From the NCBI GenBank assembly GCA_019279435.1, contig JAAALK010000287.1, positions 23,560,162 to 23,624,161 of the forward strand: a stretch of DNA of 64,000 nt, written 5' to 3'. This stretch comes from Zizania palustris. Taxonomy: Eukaryota; Streptophyta; Magnoliopsida; Poales; Poaceae. Position 1 is the stretch's first letter. The number at the start of each line of letters is the position of its first letter. The notes below the pieces were generated by a model, which was given only the letters and a program-made list of their open reading frames with translations, had not been told where the DNA came from and ran no database searches. The position numbers were made by a program, and so were the translations under genes. Below are positions 35,190 through 45,331 of this stretch, piece after piece.

Positions 35190-35845
35190 TACGCACGGTT
35201 CGATCGAAGGCTAGCTACGACTCAACGCGTCAGTCATCGTCAGTGGGCAGAGCGACGGCGACGGCGACGGCGACGGCGGCGCCTGGAAAATGGCGCCGTA
35301 TTTGCTTTTGCGGTTGCGGTGGCTGCGTCAGAATACGTTTTTTTTTTTGCCGCTTGCTTCCACGGTGAGCTCGTCGCGCGGCCGGCGAAACGCGCGCGCG
35401 CCGCCGTCGTGGCGGTAGTTTTGGCGGCTCTCTTAAAGCAAACGCTAAACCAACCTCGCAACCACCGTCCACTGCTATGCATGCCAAGTGTGATGTGAGG
35501 CGAAGCAGGGCGAAAGCTACCGCGCGTAGGGATCTCGACGACGACGATGAGGTCACCCAGAAAGAGAGGAGAGAAAGAGACAGCTACTCCCTCCGGCCTC
35601 CGGTACTATAGCACAACTTGTGCAAGAGATGGAGAGAGAACACTGCAAGCCATGAAGAAGCCCATGCGTGTAGCTTTCAGGATGATTGGGATAGAAGAAG
35701 ATGAAGGTGAACATAGTGTGAGGATATGCAGAACAACCCAAACTGATTTAGGAGTAGAAAATAAGGTTGCGTTTGGTTTTATCTCCAGCTTCTTTGTCTT
35801 ATGAAGCTGAAATCAAACTAAATATTTTTTCTGAGTAGTCAGAAT
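35190..35845. other. No supported gene; GGCGAC microsatellite
   Basis: A (ACGGCG)n tract lies at about 35251-35276 and an R/A-rich frame around it is compositional. A CTCCCTCCGGCCTCCGGTACTATAG word at 35587 resembles a Stowaway-type end but no partner was found. No gene is recognised. Confidence 0.4.
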
Positions 35846-35849
35846 AAGA

Positions 35850-36010
35850 AAACAGAATATTTTTGTCAGTCAATTTAATTTCCGTCAGCTTTACAAAACG
35901 CGATGGAAGTTAAATAACTTCCATCGGCCTAGAGGAGCTGACGAAAGTTATTTAACTTCCGTCGATTTTTGACTGTGGTCATCGGCCACATTAAAACCGA
36001 CAAAAATTAA
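35850..36010. mobile_element. CACTA subterminal repeat block
   Basis: This block aligns in direct orientation with 30300-30480: alternating TTTCCGTC(A/G)GCTTT, AACTTCC(A/G)TCGGCC and GACTGTGGTC(A)TCGGCC words. It looks like the terminus of a related CACTA element whose terminal CACTA has decayed or is lost (35840-35855 shows no clean CACTA). Confidence 0.55.
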
Positions 36011-36172
36011 AATAAAAATGGAGTGGTGGAGCAAGGTCTAGACAAACCTCAAGTGCTTCACTTCAATTTCAATAGAGGCCTACTAAACAGGCTCTAAGAG
36101 ATGGAATACATTTGGTCTTGAATAAGAGAATACAGAGAGAAACTATCTACGTACTTAAACTTGATTAACAGT

Positions 36173-36647
36173 TGTCGCGGTAATTACGAATTACATGACA
36201 TATTTCAACGAGCCTCGCTGAACTCAAGTTTATGCAAAGTGTTTAAGTCTGGTAAAGAACTCCGAATAAAATAATAACATTACGTCAAAAAATGTGTATA
36301 AATTTAAATACATAGTATTTGATGCCCTCGTCGTAACAGCAAAGAGAGTATTTATAGGTTCAATTTGAATAAGGTAATACGTATTTACCCCTAGTTACAA
36401 CACCGATTATAATAGTAATATACGGTGGAATTCATATGGGTAATATGGTAAAAGATATTGTGCGGCGCTATAAAATTCATGTCTTATCTAAGGAGACAGA
36501 GGCCCTCGGTTCTGAGCCTCAGCTTCGAAGTGGTATCAGGGCTTCGGAGCGGTTTAGCGGAGCGTGGTCCGAAGACATCAGTGCTGAGGATGGCTTCGAA
36601 GATCTTTCATCCTGAGCCCAAAGCATGATGAGTCAGTTCCCCCAACA
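36173..36647 (-). repeat. Diverged, inverted solo LTR of the Tat family
   Basis: On the plus strand the block ends CAGTTCCCCCAACA, the reverse complement of the TGTTGGGGG start of the LTRs at 19404 and 39244. Internal matches in reverse orientation include TATTTATAGGTTCAA and TATTTACCCCTAGTTACAAC. The other end (TGTCGCGGTAATTACG, 36173) corresponds poorly to CGTAAAAG..CCAACA. No target duplication is visible, so this is an old copy. Confidence 0.7.
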
Positions 36648-36659
36648 ATAGCTCGGGCC

Positions 36660-37100
36660 AGTTTTGAACTCTAGTCTACGCTAACTTGTTTAAGATTGAA
36701 AAGTTTTTTGTTGGTGTTTGTTTTATATCAGTAAACTATACTCGCTCATTCATGGATATTTCTCATTTTATCCTACCTTTTTTACTGAAAACCGATTTAT
36801 CAAAAATTAAGTGAAAACCAACAAAAACAACGAACTCCAGTCAAGTCAGTGCAGTAGCCAACTCAAACTGAACGGTTTTCACATACAGATTCCTACGTGT
36901 ACATGAACTAGAGTGATGTGACCACCGTCTTTGTACATGTGACTTGCCCGTAACGGCAGATATAATTTTACAAACAACTTGGCTTCGAAAATCTTATAAA
37001 CAACTAATGCCGAATGCTGATGCATCAGCCATTAATTAGCAGTTATTTATCATTAGAATACATAACACAAACTGTTCTTAGGATACCGTCTTTGCTTAGC
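36660..37100. other. Intergenic, nothing recognised
   Basis: AT-rich sequence without coding potential, element ends or tandem repeats that I can support. Confidence 0.5.
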
Positions 37101-37106
37101 ACTTAA

Positions 37107-37364
37107 AGGCATGTACAACCTCGAGACAGCGAAACGGTTTTCAAAATATAAAAGACAACAAAGAAACTGTATGGTACAACCCTAAGCTCTTGAATCATAA
37201 ATGCAGCTAAGAGACAATGTGTATGGAGAATCGTGTAGAGACAGACTCTTCTGCGTATGGAGAATCGTGTAGAGACAGACTCTTCACGAAGAGCCCGTAT
37301 TTTTTTCAGTTAACCTCCTAAAAACCTCTCAAAAGACCACCTATTAAATGAGGTTGTACACGCC
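37107..37364. repeat. Candidate MITE with internal 34-bp duplication
   Basis: The ends GGCATGTACAACCTC (37110 area) and GAGGTTGTACACGCCC (37349-37364) are inverted copies. Inside, GTATGGAGAATCGTGTAGAG followed by ACAGACTCTTC occurs twice in tandem, starting at 37221 and 37255 (period 34). Short terminal inverted repeats of the type GGGCGTGTACAA are common in grass MITEs. Exact borders and target duplication are unclear. Confidence 0.65.
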
Positions 37365-38224
37365 CTATTTACAGACACAGCCGAGCTATAAATTGCAGCA
37401 AGGACGCAAACTAACAAATTAAAGGGGTTCTTGTCAAGAGAACATCTTTTTAGACCTAAAAAATAATGGTAACCATTCATACAGCTAGCTCTTGTGCAGG
37501 TGCACAACTCATCGGTGAAAGCAACAAATCAGTCAACGGACAAAGTTTTCCAAAAGGCAGGTTTCAGTAATTAATCATCATATAATATAAGCACCATTAA
37601 TTCCCAGCGGCATGAGTTGACAAAGGTGGTTGGTTAGCTGAGTGCAATAGTCGAATTATTGTCATTTATCACGCACACTACTTTTTTGTTCGGCTCTAAA
37701 ATCTGATACAATGGAGCAGTTTTGTTTCTTGTTTGGTTCAAAAACACAGATGAGAAGAAGAGCGGATGGTGTGGGAGGTGAGTCATTCGGTTCGGTGGAT
37801 TTTTTGGTAGCAGATGATTCTAGATCTATAAAAATTTTTCTTTTTTGAAGTCGTTCCGTTCCATCTAATTCCAAGCCAAACATACATAAAATAGAATAGA
37901 GCCATTTGCTTCGACCTAACTCATGAACCAATCGCTATCAAACCGAGTTTAGATTGAAAATTTAATGTCATTGCTGACGAAGCATAGAACCATAGGAAAA
38001 CATTATCGTCGTGGGGGTTTATTTGTAACCAGCCGTGTCACAGCCAAGAACAACGGATTCCAGAACAGAATCGGAATCGGAATAAGAAGACTGAAATTCC
38101 AATCTCATCAAAGTTCACGTGAAGTACCTTAGGGATCGAGGGCACAACATCAGCAATGTCATTGGGGCATTTACCTCAGTGTGTGTGAGAGAGACCAAGA
38201 TTTGTCGGTATTTCTACATTTAGG

Positions 38225-38545
38225 GCTTGTTTGGATAATCTTTTTTTTTATTTTTGGATCTAAAGTTTAGTCATATTTAATCTCTAAAATTCTAAATAAC
38301 TTTGTTTATGAGGACTAAACTTTAGTCTATAAGTCACTAAGAAGTTGCTTATTGAGACTAAAATGTATCATGTACATCATCTACCATCATTTATGGTTAT
38401 TTAAGAGGATGAAAAAAAGTTAAGGGTGACAATGATTAAAGATAATGTGATTATTTTATAATACTTTAGTCCATACTTCTGAATAAAAGAACTAAACTTT
38501 AGTCCATATTAATTTAAAAAATAAGCAAGTACGATTCAAACAGGA
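38225..38545. repeat. Degenerate MITE related to the TTTAGTC-rich family
   Basis: The left end GGGCTTGTTTGGATAAT and right end ATTCAAACAGGACTTGC are imperfect inverted copies. Interior CTAAA(G/C)TTTAGTC words in both orientations resemble the Tourist-like element at 34344. A 69-codon minus-strand frame spanning it is incidental. Confidence 0.6.
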
Positions 38546-38829
38546 CTTGCACGAGATCCCAAGTGAACTCTGATCCAAACTGGCAAACTGTGCCGGAGAC
38601 GGAACCTAAAGACGAAGAACAAACGAGTTGACCGTTGACGAGATCCATATGAACCGAGCATCGTATATTCATATGAAGCAGGCACAAACTCTGTCCGTGT
38701 TGGTCAACGTCTATCACTCTCATTCACAATAAAGAATGTTATCTTATGCACTAATGCACACCCAATCAAACGAGGAGTATCAATTATCTGCAGCGTAGAA
38801 TCCTGTGCGTCAATTTGCAAAAGAGTTAT

Positions 38830-38965
38830 TTTACGGTCCTTTAAGATATATCAGGAGGTACTATATTTTTTATGTTAATTTTGATATCTCCTATTACCTC
38901 GTATGTCAGGAAGTACCAAAATTAACACTAAAAAATGTGGTAAGTCCTCAAGGACTTTAAAATTT
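38830..38965. repeat. Small foldback element
   Basis: GGTCCTTTAAGATATATCAG..TTTTTTATGTTAATTTTG (38836-38886) is complementary, with interruptions, to CAAAATTAACACTAAAAAATG..CTCAAGGACTTT (38918-38960). The palindrome has almost no spacer. It is probably a MITE relic. Confidence 0.55.
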
Positions 38966-39171
38966 CTCTTTGCAAAATGATTCACCTATATATGCGAGAT
39001 AGAGTGAGAGAGGTGATCTCGGTTCATTTTCCACCATTATAGATTTGGAGTGTTACTTGAAAAAAATTCAAACAAACAATTTCAAGAAATCTTTCGATTC
39101 CTATTCTGTTATTTTCAATTGTATAGATTTGAAGATGTGAGTACATTAAATATACATAAATAGATCTTATA

Positions 39172-39921
39172 CTCCCTCCGGTATAGAAAAACAAATCATG
39201 TTAGATATGATTTCAGATACAAGGAGCTATTATTTAATGTGTATGTTGGGGGAAAATATTTCATCTTCGGGGTTATTGCCGAAGCAACATAAAGGCAGAC
39301 AACAGATTCGAAGGTTCCCAGAAGATCATCTTCGAAGATACCCGGAGCCCAATTCGAAGTACGAAGATAGGCATTGGTTCGAAGTATATCTTCGAACTAA
39401 GGTTTTTCAAGATCTTTTCCGCCAGCTAAGATGGAAGACTTATCTTCTTTCACATTAGATTAGTCTTTTACCATTTTAGCCCTATTAAGGGAGCCGAATA
39501 GTTTCCACTATGTCGGTTGTAATAGAGGGGTAAATAGGTCTTTTCCTTAATGTTTGGGCCTATAAATACCCCCCATTTCACCCTGTAATAGGGACCGAAT
39601 ACAAGTTATTCAATACACACATTCAAACTTTTCTAAGTTATTATCCTTTCGGAGGCTTAGAACAGTTCTCTTCGCAAACATTTTGTTTGTTAGTTTCTCT
39701 TCTACAGAAACCTGTTAGCGTAATCTTTTACGCCAACAGTGTATTTTCCTTGTTTACCTCTATTAAATACAATTCAATAGTAAAGATAGCACAAAAACGA
39801 GAAAAATAGTACTACTTCAAGAGTATAAATGTCCAAAATACAGAATAAAATGTAAAACAACTTGTGTTTATGCAACTCTTGATATAAGTCTAAAATAACT
39901 TGTTTTTCTTTCTGGATGGAG
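39172..39921. mobile_element. Stowaway-like MITE split by a solo LTR
   Basis: Left end CTCCCTCCGGTATAGAAAAA (39172) and right end TTTTTCTTTCTGGATGGAG (to 39921) are inverted copies flanked by TA dinucleotides (39170-39171, 39922-39923), as in Tc1/mariner-derived Stowaway MITEs. About 500 bp in the middle is the solo LTR 39244-39738 plus its duplicated target. Without it the MITE is about 250 bp. Confidence 0.85.
39244..39738 (+). repeat. Solo LTR, Tat family, 5-bp target duplication GTGTA
   Basis: The 495-bp unit starts TGTTGGGGGAAAATAT and ends TACGCCAACA. Identical GTGTA lies at 39239-39243 and 39739-39743, so this is a complete solo LTR produced by LTR-LTR recombination. It is homologous to the LTR at 19404-19885, sharing the TATA region CCTATAAATACCCCCC and the last 20 or so bases. 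An 86-codon frame inside it is not a gene. Confidence 0.95.
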
Positions 39922-39959
39922 TACATCTTAATAAACATATCAAAATTTAAAAATAAGTA

Positions 39960-40210
39960 CTCCCTCCGGTTCATAAAAGAAAGTCATTTAGGGTTGTATC
40001 AAGAGTTAGTTAAAACAAGTCATTTTGTATTTTATTGTGCATTATGAACAATTATACCCTGATGTAGTACGACTTCTTCCTCGTTTCTCATGCTATGTTT
40101 ACTTCCGCATTATATTTAATAGAGACAAACATAAAAATTACATACTAATTAATTTTTACTTAGTATTTGAAATCATGTACAAAACGGTTTCTTTTTTGAA
40201 TCAGAGGGAA
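39960..40210. repeat. Stowaway-like MITE
   Basis: Starts CTCCCTCCGGTTCATAAAAG and ends TTTTTTGAATCAGAGGGAA, flanked by TA (39958-39959, 40211-40212). The inverted ends and TA duplication fit Stowaway. It lies 40 bp from the interrupted Stowaway element. Confidence 0.85.
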
Positions 40211-40240
40211 TATAATTTAAAATGTAGAGAATAATTATTA

Positions 40241-40693
40241 GGGTGTGTTTAGTTGAGCTGTAGATTTTAAAAAAAGATATTGTGAGCTGGTGAGATGTGG
40301 AAAAGCTGAGAAGCTGTTTGGTTAGAATAATTATTGATTTATATTTCAGTAGTTCATTAGGTTTAGTTGTACGTCATTAATGTGTAATTTTACATGTAAA
40401 TCATTATAATCATAAAAATTTGTAATTTTTATACTAAAATTATATATTTTAAATTACACTAAAATAATATATTTTACTAAAATTTCACTTTTTCAAATTT
40501 TACGTGAACTGATATGTTTTAATAGCATGGTAGGTAATATTCATTCAAAGTTAAACTGAGAAGCTGTAAAATTTGAGTTATACCAGTTTTCAAATTTACA
40601 CTACGAGAATCTACAAATTTTAAAAAAATCTGGATAGCCAAAAGAATTCATCTAAGAAGTGATTCGAAAATCTGAAGCAAATTAAACATACCC
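40241..40693. repeat. Tourist-like MITE, TTA target duplication
   Basis: The ends GGGTGTGTTTAGTTGAGC and AATTAAACATACCC are inverted copies, with TTA at 40238-40240 and 40694-40696. The 453-bp interior is AT-rich and non-coding. Confidence 0.85.
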
Positions 40694-41302
40694 TTAAATC
40701 GGTAACTGTGCTGCTCAACTACCTACTGGCATCCTCGAATTCTTCGCCAACCCACACCGAAACCCACCAACTGTGCTGCGTAGCCAACCAGCCGCCGTCC
40801 GCCCGTCCCCTCTTCTCCGCACGCGAGCTCGCAGTCGCACTCGCGTACTGTTTCCGCGCCAACCGACGGGGCATCCTCCCCCCGCTCCTCGGGCATCCGC
40901 ACTTCCGGCATCATCAGGCAGCCTGGCGCCCACGCGCGCCACCCGCCCCGGGCCAAGTACAGGTCGTGACGAGCAGTGACAGCACGCCGCCGGGCCCCCG
41001 GTGCGCGCCCGCGCGACACGTAGACGAGCGACGGCGCATGCTCGAGCCCGCCCGCCGTTAAGTTAACTACCGCTGCGAATCTCACGCGCCCGCCGGCCCG
41101 GAAGCACGCAGTAAGCTCGCGCGCGTACGTCGCGCCGTCTCCTACCTAATCCTATCGTTATCTCCGCCCGGCCAGTCCGGGCGCCGGCCCCGTTAACACC
41201 CAACAAACTAGTAGTAACACCCACAGCCACGGGAGCATTAGCAGCGAGCTGAGACGAGGGAGAAAGACCGACGTAGAGGGGAGGAGAGTAATTGGAAAAG
41301 GC
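40694..41302 (+). promoter_or_regulatory. GC-rich 5' flank of the CDK-inhibitor gene
   Basis: The region from 40780 to 41170 is GC-rich and carries open frames on both strands (CG-rich words, no domain), typical of a grass promoter/CpG-rich 5' flank. No TATA box or other element can be fixed confidently. The last 50 bases before the ATG (GGGGAGGAGAGTAATTGG) form a purine-rich leader. Confidence 0.4.
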
Positions 41303-41444
41303 ATGGCTACCGCAGCCGCCGCCGTGACGGCGGTGCCGGCGTCCACCTGCGGCAAGCGCGACGGCGGCAATGCTTGCGTCGTCGACATGTCAGTCTCAGC
41401 CTCTCAGCTCCCCTTAATTCATCTCCCTGACGGACTGCCTCCTT

Positions 41445-41483
<39 letters not shown>

Positions 41484-42813
41484 AAGTAGCTGACTCGTGT
41501 CGCGCGTGCAGGGTCAAGAAGACGAGGAAGGGGAGGTCGCCGCCGGCGGAGGAGGTGGAGGCGTTCTTCGCCGCGGCGGAGAGCAGCGTGGCGCGGCGCT
41601 TCGCGGCCAAGTGAGTACACTACGGTAGTGTGCATCGTCTCAGCGAGCGAACTGTGGACTGAGCCCTTGTTTGTCTTAGGCTTGGAAAGTCCCAGACCTC
41701 GTAAACTCTTAAACAATATTTTTTAAAAGATATATAAAAATTATCGAAAATACTTACATAATTATTATAAACCTTAGCTTCACTTATCTTTCATCTCCTA
41801 CCTATTTCAAAAATAAAAAATACACAATAGTGGGAAGACTTACAAAGTTTGTCGTCCTAGAGTCTGCTTCGTTCTTCCTCCTGTCTAAAGATCTATTCTT
41901 TATCCACAATTCTAACTATTCCAAATGCCCCAATGAAGAAACACACAGACAACAGCCGGAGTCATCAGAGTTAACATCAGCCAACCATCCCATCATGCAT
42001 GCATGCATGCAAACTCTCCATGTGAACTAATAAATATGTTAGGTTATTTCAGAACTCAGTAGAACGGTAGAACACACAAGAAACCAAGAACAGTAAGGTA
42101 TTTCCACCTCCCCACTGGGAAAAAAAGCCCATGAAATAAAAACTGAAAACCGTATAGAAAGAATTTTGTATAATCACCATCGCCATTCGTGATGAGAAGT
42201 TGCCCCCTAGCTTCAGAGGTTTGGATTTTGGGATTTTTATATAGCGCAGCAGCAGCAGTGGGCCTGTAATTCCGCGGCTGGGCACCTCGCACTGCAGTTC
42301 TGTCAGTGTGGTGGTGTTGCACTTGCTGACAGTAAAAATGCCAAATGGAGTTACTGTACTTGCTGGCTTCCTCTGTATTTTCTGTTGCTCTTGTATGCTT
42401 CTTCTCTTCTTCCCGGTGTTCTTTTGGAGAATGCTGCTAGTCTATATCTGAACAGAGTTACTGTACATCTTGGAGTCTTGGCCTCTTAATTGGGGTTTCT
42501 AATTAACAAACTGGAGTTCTGCAGATCATGGGATAGCCCGAACAACAATGTATTTCCTCTCATTGCAAACTTACAATCCTAGACTCCAAGTGGGCTTTTT
42601 TCTAAACCAAACTCCAGCCGGAACAGTCTGTGCTGATGTTCTCCAACTGGGACATGTCACGAGCTCGAGCTCGAGTGTGTGCCAAACTGGAAGCAGTAAT
42701 AACTAATCACCACTAACGTTTGCATCTTTTGGTTCTGTTTAAGGTACAACTACGACGTCGCCAAGGACGCTCCGGTGGACGGCCGGTACGAGTGGGTCAG
42801 GATACGCCCGTAA
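41303..42813 (+). CDS. Minimal ICK/KRP-type cyclin-dependent kinase inhibitor, 84 residues
   Basis: Three exons join in frame: 41303-41388, 41512-41610, 42744-42813 (255 bp with TAA). The product begins MATAAAAVTAVPASTCGKRD, then a basic stretch (MVKKTRKGRSPP), and ends with the family's C-terminal CDK/cyclin-binding signature: EEVEAFFAAAE, RRFAAKYNYDVAKD, GRYEWVRIRP. In plant ICK/KRP proteins this last 40-45 residues binds CDKA and D-type cyclins and restrains the cell cycle, acting in the nucleus. Usual family length is about 190-260 residues, so this protein consists of little more than the inhibitory domain plus a 40-residue leader. Intron 1 (123 bp) contains a (GA)n tract and intron 2 is 1,133 bp. 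The codon frame is intact. It could be a natural short family member or a truncated duplicate. Confidence 0.85.
41448..41479 (+). repeat. (GA)16 microsatellite in intron 1 of the KRP gene
   Basis: An uninterrupted GA run of 32 bases lies within the 123-bp first intron, 32 bases before the acceptor. Length variation here could affect splicing of a very short gene. Confidence 0.95.
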
Positions 42814-43255
42814 AAGGATATGCCGGAACAGCAACGGCAACAGCAACAGCCAGTCAAATGTCAGATGCATGCACAGACCAAATGACCAATCCTGCCGTGA
42901 TGAATCTTTTTTTCTTTACTCTGTAGTTATTACCTTGTCATGTGGCTAGCTGTAAGTATTAAGCTCACGAGATGTCTAATCATGTCAAAGCTCACCTTGT
43001 ACGTTAGTAGATGCTTCGCTTGTAACTCATGTGCCCTTAACTTGTCGTTGTCTGCGGCGCAACTTGTTGTGTTCTCCGTTACATCTGAGCCCGTAGAACC
43101 GACGAAGTTACTGAAGTACTCCCATTTTGTCAAGTGTACAAGACATTCTCATGGTACTATCTTTACCTAGTTTTTTTTTCTCTCCACGCAAGTTCTTTAA
43201 TTCAATAAACTTTAGACATGAGAAGAAAAGCCACCGTACCGTTTTAATGCCGGGA
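42814..43255. other. 3' flank of the KRP gene
   Basis: Likely 3' untranslated region and terminator of the KRP gene: T-rich stretch near 42905-42920. No other feature is recognised. Confidence 0.4.
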
Positions 43256-43398
43256 ATTTGATCATATACTCACCCTTTAGATAAAAATTGAAGATTTATC
43301 CACCACATTTCAATTAGATGCGGGATCCACATAGTTCAATGACATGTGGACCAGAAGGATAAATTCTCAATTTCCATTTAAATGGAAGGTATATGATT
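43256..43398. repeat. Foldback MITE, copy 2
   Basis: This is the reverse-complement relative of 1-137: GATCATATACTCACCCTTTAG at the left, CATTTAAATGGAAGGTATATGATTA at the right, and the shared centre TCAATGACATGTGGACC. Confidence 0.8.
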
Positions 43399-43714
43399 AA
43401 TTTTTCTTTTAATGCAGCAATGCGTTTAAATGGAATGCAGTCTCCTTGCTTTAAAGCTTATTGTGTTTTCTCCATATCACTGCTTGCACTTTCAGTCGCT
43501 CGCAGTCTTATCCTGCATAGTGCAAACTGATCAGATGGGGTGCACTTTCGGCTGCAGAAATTCATATGGATTAAGTATGCTATTAAAAATATTATATATT
43601 GAATTATAATAAATTTCTGGAAGACAGCAGTGATGCCTCGTTAACCTTATTTATTGGATTTTCATACAGTGCTCAAAAACTAAAAGATTACATGCTATAC
43701 GAAAATATATGGTG

Positions 43715-44130
43715 TGTCTCACGAGTAGGAAGTGGGCTAGGCCCAAGCCCTCGAGCCCTGGATGGTACCACGATACTATAGCAGATAAAATTATAAATCA
43801 GATTTTGGTTAGGAGTCTTAATGGCTAAGTATTGTAATCATATTAGAATTGGTTTGTTAGTTGTTAAAAGTATTGTAATTAGATTAGAGTTGGATTGGTT
43901 TGTTAGTTGTTAAATCTGAGGACTCTGTACTATATAAACAGAGTCTGTCCGAGGGTTTAGGTCATCGAGTATTCAGTTTGGCTATCCCTTCTTGTATCCA
44001 TGTCTCTTCGCCGCGTCACCACAACGGCGCCGCCGCGACGGAGAGGTCCAGGCCCTCGACCAACTACCTCTTTCAATATAATCTACTTAGATTAGTTTCT
44101 TTCAATTCTACGGAAACCCTGCCGATGACA
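43715..44130 (+). repeat. 5' LTR of the AP2-bearing element
   Basis: TGTCTCACGAGTAGG at the start and GCCGATGACA at the end. A TATA box (GTACTATATAAACAG, about 43928-43942) lies 200 bp before the end. It aligns with 44892-45331 across most of its length. The second copy has a short extra stretch near 44935-44980 (GTGAATAGTACTG). Confidence 0.85.
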
Positions 44131-44410
44131 ACTTGGTATCAAACGGCTCAGGTTCACCATCCACTGTGATGAATTCTCAATCTAGTACCGGTTTGGGGAG
44201 CACCATCGATGACATGTCGAAGGTAATTATGCAACGCCTAGATGCCATCGAAAGGCGCCTAGATACCCTTGTAGCAGAAACGGTCCCCTAGATCTATAAG
44301 GGGGAGGAGGGAAGGGAGACGCTGCCATTGGCCAAGCCCTAGCCGAGCTCCCTCTACTGCGGGCCGCCTCTACCTTCGCCTCCGAGACGCACCCCGCGAC
44401 GTCGGAGTTA

Positions 44411-44590
44411 AAGTAGCTGAAGCCGATGCCGAAGATCCGGTACCTCGGGGTGCAGAAGTGACCGCTGGGGCGCTACGCCACCAAGATTCGAGTCCCGACG
44501 AAGACGACTCCGATCTGGTTGGGCACCTTCGACTCCACCAAGGAGGTGGCCCATGCCTACAACGTCGCTGCCCAATCCCTCCGTGGGTCC
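44411..44590 (+). pseudogene. AP2/ERF DNA-binding domain fragment captured inside the LTR element
   Basis: One frame reads IRYLGVQK, stop (TGA at 44459-44461), PLGRYATKIR, then IWLGTFDSTKEVAHAYNVAA and QSLRGS. This is the ordered signature of the plant AP2/ERF domain: YRGVR, RPWGRYAAEIR, WLGTFDTAEEAARAYD, and A..RGS. In intact proteins this roughly 60-residue domain binds GCC-box or DRE promoter elements. Here the TGA replaces the Arg-like residue before PWGR, and there is a TAG 15 bases upstream of the homology, so no functional factor is encoded. After the domain the frame continues without family likeness. The sequence lies wholly between the two LTRs. Confidence 0.85.
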
Positions 44591-44725
44591 ACCGTAGACC
44601 CTTGCACGGCGCACCACTATCGTCGGCCGTCACTGCCCTGCACGGCTCCGTGGGTCCACCACAGACCCTTTGACGCCACCACTATCGTCGGTCGTCGCTA
44701 CCCTGCACGGTGTGGCACCACTGCT
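44580..44725 (+). repeat. Imperfect 67-bp tandem duplication after the AP2 fragment
   Basis: CGTGGGTCCACCGTAGACCC..CACCACTATCGTCGGCCGTC..CCCTGCACGG is followed directly by a second copy (CGTGGGTCCACCACAGACCC..CACCACTATCGTCGGTCGTC..CCCTGCACGG). This is a local duplication in the retrotransposon interior. Confidence 0.8.
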
Positions 44726-44891
44726 GGACACTGTGTGGACTACTGCTTCCCCGCATGGAGTGGTGCTGTCGATCGGCGTGGCCTCCGCCGTTGTCTGCAT
44801 CTCCTCCGCGCCATCGTCATCACAGTGGTGGGCGACAGCGGGGACCACGACTCAGCTGCTCGAGGATGAGCTGCGTTTTTAGGGGGTGAAG

Positions 44892-45331
44892 TGTCACGGT
44901 AGGAAGTGGGCTAGGCCCAAGCCCTCCAGTCCGTGAACAGTATCATGGGGTACTATTCATGTGAATAGTACTGCGGTACTATAGCAGATAAAATTATAGA
45001 TCAGATTTGGGTTAGGAGTCTGAATGCCTAAGTATTGTAACCATATTAGGATTGGTTTGTTAGTTGTTAGAAGTATTGCAATTAGATTAGAGTTGGATTG
45101 GTTTGTTAGTTGTTAGATCCGGAGACTCTCTACTGTATAAATAGAGCATGACCAAGGGTTTAGATCATCGAGTATTCAGTTTGGTTAGTCCCTTGTTGTA
45201 TCCCTGCCTCTTCGCCGCGTCGAGGCAACGGCGCCGCCGTGACGGAGAGGTTTGGGCCCTCGACCAGCTACCTCTTTCGGTATAATCTACGTAGATTAGT
45301 TCTTTCCAATTCTACGGAAACCCCCGCCGCA
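44892..45331 (+). repeat. 3' LTR of the AP2-bearing element
   Basis: Starts TGTCACGGTAGGAAGTGGGC after the purine tract AGGGGGTGAAG. It carries the same TATA region (CTGTATAAATAGAGC, about 45132-45146) as the first LTR. The end (GAAACCCCCGCCGCA) differs from the first LTR's GAAACCCTGCCGATGACA. Confidence 0.8.

Larger units (their letters stand above)
43715..45331 (+). mobile_element. Small non-autonomous LTR retrotransposon carrying an AP2/ERF fragment
   Basis: Two direct LTRs (43715-44130, 44892-45331) share most of their sequence. A primer-binding site follows the first (TGGTATCAAA at 44134, close to the initiator-Met tRNA site TGGTATCAGA) and a purine tract precedes the second (AGGGGGTGAAG, 44881-44891). 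The 760-bp interior has no pol gene. It starts with a 41-codon gag-like frame (ATG 44170, MNSQSSTGLGSTIDDMSKVI) and then carries a fragment of a host AP2/ERF gene. No target duplication was found, as the second LTR end (CCGCCGCA) seems altered. It would need enzymes from another element. Confidence 0.85.

Noticed and set aside
36520..36540. Primer-binding-site-like word GTGGTATCAGGGC
   Set aside because: It falls inside the inverted diverged LTR, not next to an LTR end, so it is unlikely to be a working primer site.
44370..44633. Minus-strand frames over the AP2 segment
   Set aside because: Shadows of the AP2/ERF frame on the plus strand; no motif of their own.
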